DNA from: Branchiostoma belcheri
Taxonomy: Eukaryota; Chordata; Leptocardii; Amphioxiformes; Branchiostomatidae
NCBI RefSeq assembly: GCF_001625305.1
Contig: NW_017803157.1
Span: 2,239,678 to 2,303,677, forward strand
DNA length: 64,000 nt
Direction: 5' to 3'
Positions 13,637-26,730 of this stretch are shown in pieces (the stretch's first letter is position 1; each line of letters starts with the position of its first letter). The position numbers and the translations under genes were made by a program. The notes beneath the pieces were generated by a model. It had not been told where the DNA came from. It saw only the letters and a program-made list of their open reading frames with translations, and ran no database searches.

Positions 13637-13840
13637 TTGGTGAAGGTTAGACATCCAGGTGGTTATAAGATACGCCAAAAAACCGTTACTCAAGCAACTG
13701 GATATGATTTGGAAACGGTCAGGCGTTTTTATAGGGCATCCACTACCTTTCGTCAGTCAAAGCTAGTGGATGCTACCTGAAACGTCTGACAGTTTGCAAA
13801 TCATATCCAGTTGCTTGAGTAACTGTTTTTGGCGCACATA
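13637..13840. mobile_element. Fold-back element family D (copy 1), hammerhead-like core
   Basis: The left arm begins GGTGAAGGTTAGACATCCAGG and runs into CAAAAAACCGTTACTCAAGCAACTGG. The right arm carries the reverse complement (CCAGTTGCTTGAGTAACTG, about 13808-13828). Between the arms the minus-strand text CTGACGA (13754-13760) and the plus-strand text CTACCTGAAACGTCTGAC (13778-13795) together give the CTGANGA-hairpin-GAA-ACGT-C architecture shared with families A, B, C and E. Copies lie at 24846-24967, 31380-31475 and 63304-63486. Confidence 0.75.
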
Positions 13841-14697
13841 ACAAACTGTTTTCCAGCTGATTCATTTATTACACGATCTGTGTCTTGAGATAAAGATAGT
13901 AAAGATTATAATTTTACGTACGCCTGCCTTAGCAATCATGTATCCCATGTTTTACACTAGCATTAGCTCAATCGTGTTACAGTGTCTACTTGAAACATTT
14001 TTCCTACATTTATCCCCTAGGCTGCTCCCTTCGTAATAAATCAAACATGAAAAATCTCACCACCTACTGATAAAATGTTAGCATGAAAATGTCCTGGGAA
14101 CCGATGTGGGGAGATTGAAAATGATATATGTTCATCAGAAAACCTGTGCAGCAACAATTTGTACCTTATACTGACGTGAATCACAAAATTGATTAGATAT
14201 GGATAACGGCATGATTTTGACAACCAAAATTGTTTTTCTAAGATCAATATTTTTTGTTTATTTGTAACTTTGATTGTAACTCTTTTGCCAGCAACTCACT
14301 GTAAAGCAACAACACCTTAATGCATGGCAGTAGATATCATTGTCAATAAAATCTTCGCTTGCTACCCCGGAAGTGAAAGGGAGGGGAGCCAGCCAGTGGT
14401 AACTACGGGGGATGGCACCCTGGCTAGATTAATAGTGCCATACATTTGATCCAATTACCTTAGACGTAAATTCAATTTTGCCCGTGATATTGACATCTTT
14501 GTTAATTAGCTGTGCAGTGTATAAATCACACGCTGCAATTTTGAATCCCTGTTTCATACAAACAGATATGTCGCAACAATGATATATGTAGTTGTTTCAG
14601 TCGTTTTTTAGCTTTGATATTCTCTAAAGGTTACTAAATATCTATTTATATCTATAGATCTCTCTCTCACTCACTCTCTTTGTCTATGTATATCTAT
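13841..14697. other. Gene-free stretch ending in TCTA-type repeats at a gap
   Basis: No gene recognised. The last 50 bp before the gap are TATC/TCTC simple repeats, which probably caused the assembly break. Confidence 0.5.
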
Positions 14698-14965
14698 NNN
14701 NNNNNNNNNNNNNNNNNNNNNNNNNNNNNNNNNNNNNNNNNNNNNNNNNNNNNNNNNNNNNNNNNNNNNNNNNNNNNNNNNNNNNNNNNNNNNNNNNNNN
14801 NNNNNNNNNNNNNNNNNNNNNNNNNNNNNNNNNNNNNNNNNNNNNNNNNNNNNNNNNNNNNNNNNNNNNNNNNNNNNNNNNNNNNNNNNNNNNNNNNNNN
14901 NNNNNNNNNNNNNNNNNNNNNNNNNNNNNNNNNNNNNNNNNNNNNNNNNNNNNNNNNNNNNNNNN
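14698..14965. other. Assembly gap (268 N)
   Basis: A run of 268 undetermined bases, flanked on the left by TATCTA simple repeats and on the right by TACGTCGTACGTCG repeats. Open frames across it are meaningless. Confidence 1.
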
Positions 14966-16057
14966 TACGTCGTACGTCGTCCTACGATCTCGGCCAGATT
15001 GGGGACGTTTTCGAGGCATTTCTGCATGTATCGCACAAAATCCAGCAGTCAGGTTACGGAAAAGGTTGCCTAAATCCATTTGGTTCTGTCTCAGCCTAGT
15101 TACTGCTTTCAAAACCTACGACATCAGAATTTTACAACGGTTTACCAAGAAAATGGCTATGCCATTTGGTAAATGTCACGAGCAATCGCACTGTATGCCC
15201 AAAAGTTTTCACGGGTTGGCCTTCACGTCCATAACATTTTACACTTTCTTCCTCTTTCGTTTTTACATTTATGTCACGAATGGAATGTACAGAAGCTCAT
15301 CATTCTAGAGTGTATTTGAACGTGTGATCTACATTTTGATAGAAACAGTTTGAGACGGCAGCACCCGTCCTGTTCATTTTAACTTGGGATTATTTGTTCA
15401 GGACCCAGACAATCTCCTGAATATGAAGGCCACGCTTTTTGGTTAAGGATGTAGCGGGGTAATTTTGGGTATATGAATCATGAGAAAGGACGGTATATGT
15501 GCTTGCACAGAATATTGAAGTAGCTTGTAACATTTTGCGTCTGCTAAAACTAAGTGCACAAGAGAACGTGACTTGCAAAAGGTGAACCCCTGATTTATCC
15601 ATCTTTTTGTATGGTGTTGGATAAATTATGCTTTGCCAAACTACTTTAGCCATTCACCGACATACTTCAGCAATTCTACATATATTTGCACTGTCTTAGT
15701 TGTCACGTTATTTTTCTAGATATATAGCTGAAAAACAGTTTTCTATGTATTGCGTATCTATCCATTAGACACATTTCTTTACTTTTCTGTGCACAGCAAT
15801 GTGTATGAACATCTCGGTACGGCGTGTGTTACATCGGAACGGACATTGCTGACCTGAAATCCATCCATTTTCAAGCCTTACTGCTTTATTATTACCAAAG
15901 GCCATTAAGAAGGGGTTGACATTGTAGTTGTGAATGTAAATGATGGTTACTTCACGCCGTTACAGCCAGACGTCACCGTAAAAGTGCAATACGTTGAGCC
16001 AGAATGGAACCTTTGGATGCATACCTGTCTTTGTGTATCTTTCTTAAGTGTCCTGCT
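14966..16057. other. Gene-free stretch, nothing recognised
   Basis: Frames at 15066-15308 (+) and 15390-15653 (-) have no recognisable domain. No bounded repeat seen. Confidence 0.45.
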
Positions 16058-16116
16058 CCCAACAATTGTTGGGAAGAATATTTATATCACCAACGCTGTG
16101 CCCAACATATGTTGGG
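16058..16116. repeat. Two perfect 16-bp palindromes, 43 bp apart
   Basis: CCCAACAATTGTTGGG (16058-16073) and CCCAACATATGTTGGG (16101-16116) are each perfect palindromes, differ only in the central dinucleotides, and share flanking words (each is followed by AAG). They could be paired protein-binding dyads or ends of a tiny repeat. No gene is near enough to say. Confidence 0.85.
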
Positions 16117-19100
16117 AAGGTTCTTTTTTCTCTCATGAATGTAATGCTGATGTTAGGACTTTAGGACTCCTTGGTAACATTGTAGGCTGACTAATAAGGC
16201 AAAGCCGTACCACTTATTCAAAGAGGGTCTGAAATCTTCTGCACAAGAAGCAATATAATTCACGGAATGACTAGCAGGACAGGGTTAATCGGAAATTAGA
16301 ACATCGCGTCATCACGTTTGTTTTAGCCTCCGTAGCAGGCTTATAGAACTGGGGGTTTGGTGGCCTCCGACTGTTTTCTGATTAGCTCAGTTCTAAACGG
16401 GGGTAATTCAACCAGGCCGGCTATGTTGTCTATATGCAATCAGAACATAGCACATAAAAGCTCCCAAAGACCCTGAAGACCCCCCCCCCCCTCCAGGTTT
16501 TACATGCTATGGAGGCTACGTTTGTTTGTGCTTTGGTTGAATTTATTTCATAGTGAAGAATTGGACCCCAGAAAACATTTCAGTGACTGTTGTATCTTCA
16601 CTTACATGTAATGCAAACAACTTAAGATACAGGAACTGCAAGATGATACACGTCTCAGTAAGAGTTATTAGGACGTGGATCAGACTCAACAAACAGCCAA
16701 GAGAGCTCGAAGTCACAGCTTACAGATACATTAGCCATGATTTTCTACTTTGTTTTGATAACATTCAAACGCTTCAATGCCGATCGGTTGTCCAAGAGCA
16801 GGGATATAGATGGCTGCGGTTGAGAGAAGCCACCTGGGTCCCCATTCAACAAGCTGGATTCCATTACAGTCACTGCCAAGAGAATTTTGAAGGACACATT
16901 AGACGAGCACCAATGTAGGGAAGAGAGTATTATTTTACAAGGATTATCCATCACTGGATACATAATCTGTGGACTTATATCAGAATTGCACTTGTGTGAC
17001 GTTTATTTTGTGAAACTCCCGTGCAGTACCCTCTATATGCATCCTATATGTATTTCGCTTTAGGATAAGTATTTTCGGTCGGTATAAATCCTAACCAGGG
17101 TGGCGATCGTTGAAGCGATAGCAAAGAAACTATTACAGTCTCCAGTCACATTTTTCTCAGTTCTAGGCGCTTGCAGTGGATTCTGTGATTGTTTAAGGGG
17201 TATTTTGCGAATTTTCAGAGTGTTGATGCTTTAGTTTGCTTCCTTGCAACACGATTGTACTTCATCATATTCTGTAAAGTTTCATACATTTATTACCTCC
17301 CAGAATCATAAAAGATACCCTTCTCCCGACTTTAGTGCCCCTCTGGGTCTATTGGAATTTTTTCCGCCATGAAGTGAAAAAAATAACTTCCATGTCTTCA
17401 AGTATGAAATATTGCAGGTGCGATTATTAACAACATCCACGTTTTTGCTGACGCTGGAATAATCTCACTGGTGCATGCATTTATTTTTGTTCCAAAGAAT
17501 GTATGACTTTGAACGCAAGAAAAACCATTTTGATTTATGTGTGTCGTTGGCGAACTTCATATAGATTCCTTCTCCCATCGTGAATTATTCCGGAGATAAT
17601 GAACAAATACATCTTGGCCCGACAACCAGCATCAACATCAATGTTCTCCATACCGCATTCATTGTGTTTTTTAAGACAGTGCAATCAATTTTTCCCAGAT
17701 CAAGGTGGTAAAAATATCCGAGAATGGCTGTGTGCCATCTCAATGAATCAATGCAAGAAAAATTTTAAGTAAAGCCTTGATGGTGTCATTAGAGCACAAT
17801 ATACATTTGGGTTTTACATGTAGATTTGCAATGTATGTTTGTTAAAGATGGTATTGACAACAATATATCAATACCACAATATAATTATAAAGGGATATGA
17901 ATGTATGGATAGGCCATTCATTCTATTTCTTTGCGAAGCATTAGGCATATCACATTCTTTGGCACTTTTGTTTCTATTCATCAGACTTAACAAAGGCAGA
18001 CAAATTATTATCTAGATTATATTGGCGCCGCTATCCAACAATAGTAATTAGAAAGGAATTAAACAGAAACACATTTCCATTTGACAAACATGGTAAAACG
18101 TTCATGCATGCGATTTTGAAAACAATTACAAGAAATATTTTGATGATGACATTTTATAACCTTTTAGACTATGCGAAGTTCAGGCTTTTATCATGGCCAC
18201 TAGGACTGTCAGGGGACTATCTGACCCGTACTATGTTTGATAGACATGCAATATGGCCTCAACAGTAACGCAAGGACACCAGGTTTTGCATGTTTATTGG
18301 AGAGGCCGCCAGAAGTACGGATCGGGTCACATCAGATTGACCAAGGGCAAAACCTGCTTGGCCGTTCGCTACTTCCTCACACCGGTGCTGCCCATACCAA
18401 TAAGCCAATATTTGATCCAGTGAGCATTTGATCCAGCTAATTAGTAAGAAACCTGTAAAGTAAACTGCATTTAGACTTAACTGTTCAGCAGTCCACCGTG
18501 ATTCTGCATGAATATCTAGAATGTTCCGTTCGTTATGAGGGATTCAATGTTTTTTAAGCAAGCTCAGGTTGTTGTGTCTGGCTTCTGTTGAGTGGAAAAT
18601 TGCTTACGCAATGGCTGACTGCGATGGAAACGCCTTGTCGTTACAATATTCACTAGCTATTTATTATTTTGCGATCTCAGCAAAGTTTGTCTACCTCAGC
18701 ACCAACGTTCGGATTCCATTACATCCTATGTATAAGATAATCTCAATTCTGTGCTAGTCCACAGAGAGAACTGCGAAGGATTTGCTCAAGCCAAGATGAT
18801 CTTTCCAGTTAAGGATTGTCTGTCAGCTTAACTGATATTCAACGCCAACTATACAGTCTGTCTTTTCACCAAACGTCTGTTATCTGTGGCAGATCTTTCT
18901 CCTTGCCCATATCAAGCACCCCCGTAGCTCGTTGCCCGACTACTTAACCGTGACCACTTTCAAACGCTGATGCATTTAAAGGAAAACGCCCCCGGGCATC
19001 TGACTGAGGTAAGCATGCAGGCTTTATCGTGACGCCTGTGTTATGTGGGGAATTAATCAAGTTTGGCCACTATCTGAACCGCAGCGAACGATAATTACAT

Positions 19101-20144
19101 TTGGCAGCATTCTCCCTCTGTGTCATATTTATCGATCCTGAAGACAAAAGCACGATTGACCGAGGTAATATCTCAAGCGGGAACGACCAAGAACCCCGAC
19201 CGCTTCGAATAGAGTTACCAATACGTCTCTGCGGTTTCAACTGTATGAGATGATATTTTATCGACTTTTCTATCGCTCTTAAAGTAAGAAAAGATGTATT
19301 CGCACATTTTCAATACTTAAGGTACGTTGCTGCCACGCGCAAGTATCTCTATGATCATCAGTCTTTCGAAGGTTGCTTCATGCAACATAGATATGGCGTT
19401 ATCTCTCAATAAGACCGTGACAGTGGTGACACTGACGTATGGCTACCAGCCAATAGGTGCATACAAAAGTACATTTGGCTTATACAGTTGGCTTGTAGCG
19501 TAGACTTTGACAACAGTCGGAGTAACATAGGATGACTTATAGTGGTGAAACTTTGTAGTGGTTTTAGTTTCTTAGCAGTGGCCTGTCCATCGCGAATCCA
19601 TGCCACCGTGAATATGCCTTCTTTGTATGGCTACTGTAGTACAAAATTATTTCTACCGTGAGTTTAAAACACCGCGAAAATCTCATGTTCCCGTCTTCAG
19701 TAAAACAAAACCACCGTGAAATTAAATGAATTTACGATGTCTGGAACAAGTTTTGAGTAGAATTTTGCCACGCTCCAGCTACCTCGATTAACGTCAACAA
19801 ATTGTTGTGACAGATTGGTATGACAATGACCCTCTTAAGAGACGGTTAATTGAAGACTGAAAACTGCAATAATGGCTCCAGACAAGCGTCTCTACATGCT
19901 GTGCTACAGTAATAATGCATTCCCAATGCAGCGGGGTTGTGCACGTAATCATACACTAGCTGTACGTCTGTGTGGTGGGCCACATTCACAATTACGTTGG
20001 AGATAAATCCTGACCCTTAACCTGCGGTCGGTCAGGGTCTCGTTAACTGGTATTCGCCGGATGATTGTGGTCAGGTATTGAACGAAAGAAAAGATAATAG
20101 CGTCAATACCAACGTAGCCCTTGCTTGTCAAGGCCAATAATGTA
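16117..20144. other. Gene-free 4-kb stretch, nothing recognised
   Basis: The longest frame (16553-16918 +, 121 codons) has no recognisable domain. AT-rich text around 17580-18200 could be decayed transposon sequence, but no motif or end could be identified. Confidence 0.45.
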
Positions 20145-20230
20145 CGTACATGTTAATGTTAATGTCAAACTTTATTGGCAAACTCATGCCCAAAGGCTAA
20201 TTGCATGGGAACACACATAGACGATAACAA
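20145..20230 (-). mobile_element. LINE 3' end fragment
   Basis: On the minus strand the text reads TTAGCCTTTGGGCATGAGTTTGCCAATAAAGTTTGACATTAACATTAACATG. This matches the 3' untranslated end of the LINE fragment at 21594-22020 (TTAGCCCTCGGGCATG...GCAATAAAC), followed by a short TTAACA repeat tail. It is a severely 5'-truncated insertion of the same family. Confidence 0.55.
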
Positions 20231-21593
20231 ATTTGGCTATTTATCCCATTTATTATTTAGTACTGAACATTGTTGTCGTTACAAAACGCGCTAACTACTT
20301 TTACACGTAGATAGTTATAAGTAGAAAATTATTTTACATTATACCACCAAGAGTTACTGTACTGCAGTCTATATGGTAAATTAATGCGATAGCACCTATA
20401 CTATCCCATTTATTTACCTGAAGGAGATTGAATATTACTATAGTAATCTATATGGTGAATAAATGAGATAGTACCCCTGCCACCCAAATAATATACCAGA
20501 AAAAGGTTCAGAAGAATTGTGGTGGCTCATAAGCATAAGATAAAAAAATATTAATGGGATATACAAATAAAATTCACTTATCCTCATAATACCAATTAGC
20601 ACGTTTTCTTTTACAAATACCTATAAGTACTTAAGTAAATGGGTTTAATAATCAGATCTCGATAACAGTCACATTTACGATAACGTATAAAATCTACAAG
20701 CAATGTGTAATCCATAGATCTGACTGATGTTTATACTTAAACTAGTAAACGGGGATGGCATCATCTTTGGAGTGAATGGCTAATGAATAGCCCCACGTTT
20801 TAATGATAAATGTGTTTTGTGATCTCGGTAGAAATGTATTGTTTGATGTCATCAAGATAGTGAAAGCTTGTGGAAATTATAACCTCTTTCACCCACATAA
20901 CGAGAGCACTTAGTCTTAGAAATGACATGTATTCCATGTTCACTGCTTCCATTGTACATTCACCAAACCCATACTGTAATGCATTCGAGGTCTCGGCAGA
21001 CCTATTCCTGACTTTTGACTTGCGTCGATCTGGCCCTTTCAGCACTTACTGGAACAATTCTGATAGGCAGCTACAGACAAAACCTCACAAAGCTTGGGTC
21101 ACACCATTAAGTGCCAAAGTGAAGAAATATCAAAGACGCCAGAATGTACGTACTTAGCTTTCAGGCAGCGTGATTTGAGTACCAACAGGGGGGCGTAACG
21201 TACATTCATTTTTGCATAATCGACATCCTCCATAGGTGGCCCAGTCTACTTGTAATTACAATACAAATGTTTTGGCATTTCTGTTTTCAAATGCTTTGAT
21301 CTGCCTGTTTTTTATTGTCGTTTGTCTACAGAAAGTTGAGTCTAATTCGGATACCACGCTGTGTTCAGATGTATTTGCGGTTCTGTGGAACAAATACATG
21401 TGCCAACCCCCACCTGTCCCAACTGTACAATATAGGTTTACATTTAAGGCTGAGCTGCGACAAGATGTTGCGTCCTGTGGCGTAATGGGTAAAGTGTTTT
21501 CTCGTGAGCAAAGGGGCCATGCTGGTCTTGTGTGTAGAGTAATGGGTAGAGTGTTTTCTCAAGAGCCTGTGATGCTCTTGTGTTGAGCTTGAC
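20231..21593. other. Gene-free stretch with weak tRNA-like repeats
   Basis: No gene recognised. At 21473-21500 and 21535-21560 two tandem copies of a GCG/GAGTAATGGGTA(A/G)AGTGTTTTCTC word resemble the A-box part of a tRNA-derived SINE, without a convincing B box. Confidence 0.35.
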
Positions 21594-22020
21594 TTGAGCA
21601 TTAATGAAACTACCTGTGTCGGAGAGAAATATTGCTCCTCAAATGCAGTGGAAGACGAAATTCATTTCATCTCTAATTGTCCATTTTATGATGACATCAG
21701 AAAACAATTATTTACCACCGTGTCCAACATTCTCCCTTACTTATCCACCATTCCCTACCACAAAAAAAACAATTTTACTGCTAAAATCAAAGAACCCATA
21801 TTATAGAAGAAGTGGGTAAATTCGTCTTCCATTGCCTAAAAAGAAGAAGTCAAACCCAGTAAAACTATAGCTTGTACCGTGTATGTTGACAAGTAGAGTA
21901 TAGTATAATGTTACGGACGTAGATATAGTCTCACATACCACTGCATTTTCTTTCTTTTGTTGTTAGTAACTGCAATTTTAGCCCTCGGGCATGTATTTGC
22001 AATAAACTTTCTATGATATA
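21594..22020 (+). mobile_element. Non-LTR retrotransposon (LINE) 3' fragment
   Basis: The frame from about 21606 encodes a Cys-containing motif followed by VEDEIHFISNCPFYDDIR, the zinc-knuckle-like C-terminus found after the reverse transcriptase in many CR1/L2/jockey-type LINEs (EDExHF...CPxYxxxR). About 200 bp of 3' untranslated sequence follows and ends TTAGCCCTCGGGCATG...GCAATAAAC near 22010. The reverse transcriptase itself is absent, so this is a 5'-truncated dead copy. The exact clade cannot be set from so short a peptide. Confidence 0.6.
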
Positions 22021-24009
22021 TTAATGCGTCTGACTGTGACCGACACATATACTTCGGGAGAGGAGATACTTGATAATTTGTACTTCAGTACGGTGGGTTT
22101 CGACCCTGCTCGTACTGTAGTGGTCTCTTGGCCCTGCACTGAGGGATTTCTTTGAAACAAAAAAAATTGTTTACAGTCCGCCGTTCGATTCCAAGTTTCT
22201 TATTGACATCTACCCTTTTAATGCTACTGCCCAGATATTGCAGCTTTTTTCATGAGTTGTTGACATGATTGACTTGTTCTTTCACTCGCTGCAACTTAAC
22301 AGACAGAATAATGCTCAATTGGTTTGCATAGTACGATCATGCTATTCTTAATAAGCCTTGGCGGTCCGAAACACAATTTTATACAATTAACTCTTCCTGT
22401 GAGACTTCGTCAGCCAGGAGGAATTTCACATCATTCTTAACTCCAATGTCATCACCGGGTGCTCAACATTTCTAATTCAATCTAGACGTAAAACGTTTAT
22501 CGACATACCCACATGCAATGTACACCATAATTCCGTGGTATACGTGCGGAACACGATGTATGACATCGATTTCCAGGTCGATCTTTTGACTAATTTGGGC
22601 AAACCTATCCAGAAGCGCGATGGTTAGCATTGCCTTGAATCTGCTTCTACATTCCAAGTTTTGGGTAGTGGTACCGGTTGCCTGAAACATCAAATACCAA
22701 CGGCGTTCTGTAGAAGCTGTATAGTATTGAGTATTGTACATGTATGTGAATTCCAGAAAGACTAGCCCTTGGCCCACCGGTAATGGATATTCGACTAAAG
22801 TCTCAAACAGACATTACCAGACTCATCTGCCATTTATCACTATTGTTCGATCCCACGTTTCGTGAAATGTTGGGATTCCAGGTACATCCTTTCATTAACA
22901 CTTCATTATCTACCAGTTCGGGTGTTAAGCCGGCATGTAAAAGCAAATATGCCCCTCTACATTTCTCAGACTTACCAAATGTCAGATGAAACAATTTAAA
23001 GACGCTTCCAATTTGGCTAAGTCTGAATTCAATCATCCAGGCCACAACCCGCGGTTACTCACATCCGCTTGGTTTTACCTGTGGCATTTGGAGCCTCCGT
23101 TTCTGAGAAGCCGCACGTTTATTCAATGGCTCTTTTATGACATGTGATGTGTTGACCCGCCCCGGCAGATGTGCCCCACGGACGCTCCTGTATTGAGTAG
23201 ACCTTTACTGACCGTAAACTTAATCTACAACGACAAGCCGTAACAAATTATACTGGGCCTATACGACCCATATACGGCTTTGAGATTGGACAGTAAATGG
23301 TGCCACTAAAGTTCAACTATTAAAGGTAAAAACAATTTTTGCCCGTCATATTCAATCTGACCTATGGCGCCTGTTGTGAAACCAAAATTCATAAAATCAA
23401 TAACGTACACAAGTTACCTTCATCTCAAGGTCTAATGGTTTTATATGTAGTTTGCGAGATCTTAGTTGCCATTTTATTGTCACGAAGGTAACAGTTTACA
23501 AATCCTTTTCAGGTATCCTTTTGAGAACATTAATACCATACCATCTGTAGTGTTCTAATGTGTAGGTCTACGATAAGTTTTCCGGGTACAGAATGAGAAG
23601 GTTTGCTTTTTTCAGTAAGTGCGTGTGAAATTGTGCGTGTGTTTGACTCTTTGCTGTGTCTAACGACTGTCACGAACATATTGTTCACTTTTCATATACG
23701 TCATTGCCGAGCTAGCAGGCAATCTAATATAGTCACCTTCACCCTTTCCTAATACAGTAGGGAGTCACGGCAGTTCAAAGCCATGTACTCCATCTCCGAC
23801 TTAATAGGTTTTTCTATGAACTGTTCTTTCAGTCTATGGGAAAAACATTGATAAAGACTAAGTGGAATTCTCAGGGTGTTTCGGGTTCGAGATTGCTAAA
23901 TGAGTTGCCTTTATGTCGCCTTCAGGGGAGGTCGCTGTAATAACGTTATGATTCGCGGATGGTCTGTGGTGATGAGCTTGCAAAACCAACTGTGCAGTTC
24001 ATGGTATGG
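22021..24009. other. Gene-free stretch, nothing recognised
   Basis: Frames at 22472-22777 (-), 22783-22989 (+) and 22803-23045 (-) show no domain. No bounded repeat found. Confidence 0.45.
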
Positions 24010-24260
24010 CCTCATCAGGGTTGGTTGGGGCCGTTGACGCAGAATCTAAAGGTCCTGGGTTCGAATCTCTAGCAGCCCCCAATGTTGTGTCACCAGGAAA
24101 GGCTTTTTTAGGCTATTTTCTTTCTCGAATCAGATACAAAATGAGAACCTTCAATTAATTGCGGTTGGGTACGTCCCTTTTGGATGAGACGTACAGTTGG
24201 AGGAGGTCCCATTTCTTAGGAGAGCCACATCTTGAGCACAGTCTGGATACTCCATAATCG
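24010..24260 (+). mobile_element. Possible tRNA-headed SINE
   Basis: A B-box-like GGGTTCGAATC (24057-24067) follows a GGGGCCGTTGACGCAG head. The body contains GGTTGGGTACGTCCCTTTTGGATGAGACGT, similar in layout to the candidate at 26525-26730 (GGGTAAGTGCATCCCTTAGATAGGACGT). The A box is weak. Confidence 0.4.
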
Positions 24261-24289
24261 CACATACAACCGACTATGAAAGTCCTATG

Positions 24290-25030
24290 GCCGATTGGTA
24301 ATAGTTTACTTTGTCAAGAAGTTACCTGCTTTATTTTGTGAGGGAATTTCAGGGAAATGGTCTGGTCTGTAATGGTATACTTTGTTAAGAGTTTGCCTGG
24401 GGAATCGTCTGATGTGAAAGTAAGGACCCGTTAGAAGGCCGCTTTGTTGAGAGGGAAATTACATGATATCAAAGCAATGACCTGTAAAAAGGCCACCAAG
24501 GGAAATTGATATGAAAGTAAGGATCCGATGGAAGACCACTTTGTTAATAGTTTTCCTGTTTTGTTACGGAAACTCATATGAAAGTAAGGACCCGTTAGAA
24601 GGCCATTTTGTTAAGGGACATTGGGGGAAATTTTCTGATATCAAATAAAGGAAATTGTCTGATATCAAAGCAGGGACCCGTCAGAAGGCCACTTTGGCGA
24701 CTTTACCTGTTTTGCGAGGGAAACTCATATGAAAGTAATTAATGACCCGATAGAAGACCACTTTGTTATGAGTTTATTGTTTTGTGAGGGAAATCGTCTG
24801 ATGTTTAAGTAAGGACCCATTGGAAGGCTTCTTTGTTCATACGTCAGTGAAGGTTAGACATTCAGGTAATTTAAAATAAGATATGCCAAGAAACAGTTAC
24901 TCAAGCAACCGGATATGGTTTTGGTCCAAAATCCCATCCAGTTGCTTGAGTAACTGTTTTTTTGGAGTTTACCTGTTCTGTGAGGGAAATCGCCTGATGT
25001 GCCAAAGCAGGGACCCGTCACTAGAGGGCC
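24290..25030. repeat. Degenerate minisatellite, unit about 80-90 bp
   Basis: Units read roughly AAGTAAGGACCCGTTAGAAGGCCACTTTGTT, then GAGTTTACCTGTTTTGTGAGGGAAA, then TCGTCTGATATGAAAG. About eight units are recognisable with many small deletions. A family D fold-back element (24846-24967) is inserted near the right end, splitting a unit between CTTTGTT and GAGTTTACC. Confidence 0.85.
24846..24967. mobile_element. Fold-back element family D (copy 2)
   Basis: Arms GTGAAGGTTAGACATTCAGG...AACAGTTACTCAAGCAACCGG and CCAGTTGCTTGAGTAACTGTT are inverted with a very short middle. The central hammerhead-like part present in copies 1 and 4 is deleted here. It interrupts the minisatellite at 24290-25030. 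Confidence 0.75.
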
Positions 25031-25794
25031 ACAAATCATCCGAGCAGACGGGAACGGTATTCATGAGCGTGTTCAATGAGCCGGAGGCGGATGTACGTAG
25101 GAGTCACTTAAGCCGTCTCATTGTGCATTCCTGTGCCGGTCCCAGCCCCCGCCCTCCCCACATGACTTATATTACATCTGACGTCCTGTTTCCCTGCCAA
25201 GCACGCAATTAGGGTCGAGAGAAGACGGACGCCAAGACAACTTCCACGCTCTTTCCTCCAACTTCTGAAGTCTGTAGACTTGCTGAAGTTCTTCTTAAAT
25301 TTCACGTTTGATATTAAAAAAAGTTCATGCATGAAAATGTCTTGAGTTGAAATACATTTACTGGATGTACTTCAGCTAGTTTTGATGACACACACTAGAA
25401 TGATCGCTACGTAAGCTTTTTAACGATTATGGATGATGTAGAAAGTTCAGTGATGTATTGTAACGCAGATCAATATGCATTGTAGAAGATTGTGTGTCGC
25501 AATGACAAACTTTCAGCCATACATTTGTATGAAAGTACTCGACGTTGCACATAGAATGAAACTAATCATATGCACTAAAATAAAGTAAGAAATTTATCAT
25601 GCTAAAAGCTATCAAACCAATAAGTAACTGGCGATAAAGAACGTCATTTGAACTGAAAATAAATATCCATATGTTACCAAATCAAATACAACCCTTTGAT
25701 ACTAGGGTTCTGGTTTTTAGGGATAATGTTAGCATATTTCCCTTATGTTTTGAATCTGGTAACTGAGTTGCTTAAGTCATTCAATGATGGTCTG
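25031..25794. other. Gene-free stretch, nothing recognised
   Basis: Short frames only (25108-25332 -). No domain or bounded repeat recognised. Confidence 0.45.
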
Positions 25795-25982
25795 TGTGTG
25801 TTTGTGTGTGTGCGTGCGTGTGCGTGTGTGTGTGCGTGTGCGTGTGTGTGTGTGTGTGTACAATGTATGTGTGTGTGTGTGTGTGTGTGTACAATGTGTG
25901 TGTGTGTGTGCGTGTGTGTGTGTGCGTGCGTGCATGAGTGTGTGTGTGTACAATGTATGTATGTGCATGTGTGTGTGTACAA

Positions 25983-26018
<36 letters not shown>

Positions 26019-26027
26019 TGTGAACTA
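25795..26027. repeat. (TG)n microsatellite with TACAATGTATG interruptions
   Basis: About 230 bp of TG/CGTG repeats with four regularly placed TACAATGT(A)TG interruptions, giving a higher-order period of about 35-50 bp. Overlapping Val/Cys and His/Thr frames are artefacts. Confidence 0.95.
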
Positions 26028-26524
26028 CAAAATCTCCTAGTTCTATCTTAAAATGATTTCGAAGGTGAGATTTGTGCGTTTGCGACACGGTTGGTCGTTC
26101 CATACATGTATGTGTCATCTGAACATGGTGGAAAATTAATGAAACAATCACGTTCTTTATGGAAACTCTAGCTAGAAATATAGAGTCGTTCGTCACACGA
26201 AGCCCCGAGCAACTACTTTATAAAATATATCCTTTAATTCTACGATCGATGTTTTTTTGTTGGATGGACGCGTGTAAAGATTTGTTCTGTCTTTTCTATA
26301 AGTCTTGCAGCATCAGTGAGTGAATGGATCCGAACAGCGTCCTTCGTGAAGAAAAGAACTAGAATCCCCGCAATTTTATAGAGTCGACTTTTACTTCTGT
26401 TCTCTGAGGACTTAGTGCATCCTTGCTTCAGCGTCTCCTTGAACCCTAACGTCACCAGTACATTAGCCAGTCCCTCTGGCCATGCACTATCTGGAATAGC
26501 CTTGTCCGACTGGCCAAACAACAA

Positions 26525-26730
26525 AAAAACAAATGGCGCCGTGTCGCGTAATGGTTTGACTGTTCTCCTAGGAACCAAGAGGTCCTGGGTAAAAAAGCCT
26601 GGACCTCTCCGATACTGTGTCCTTGGGAAAGTAATCAGGACCTAGCTTTGGGTAAGTGCATCCCTTAGATAGGACGTTATCTATTACAAAATTGAGGTTC
26701 CTATGGGGAGGTTATTCTTTGACGGAGTTT
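26525..26730 (+). mobile_element. Possible tRNA-headed SINE, decayed
   Basis: GGCGCCGTGTCGCGTAATGG (26534 onward) looks like an A-box head and AGGTCCTGGGTAAAA (26580) like an altered B box. The following body resembles that of the 24010-24260 candidate. Confidence 0.4.

Noticed and set aside
14671-15112. Three long open frames on both strands
   Set aside because: They run mostly through undetermined bases of the assembly gap.
25696-26196. Cys/Val and His/Thr-rich frames of 114 and 139 residues
   Set aside because: Translations of a (TG)n microsatellite on either strand.
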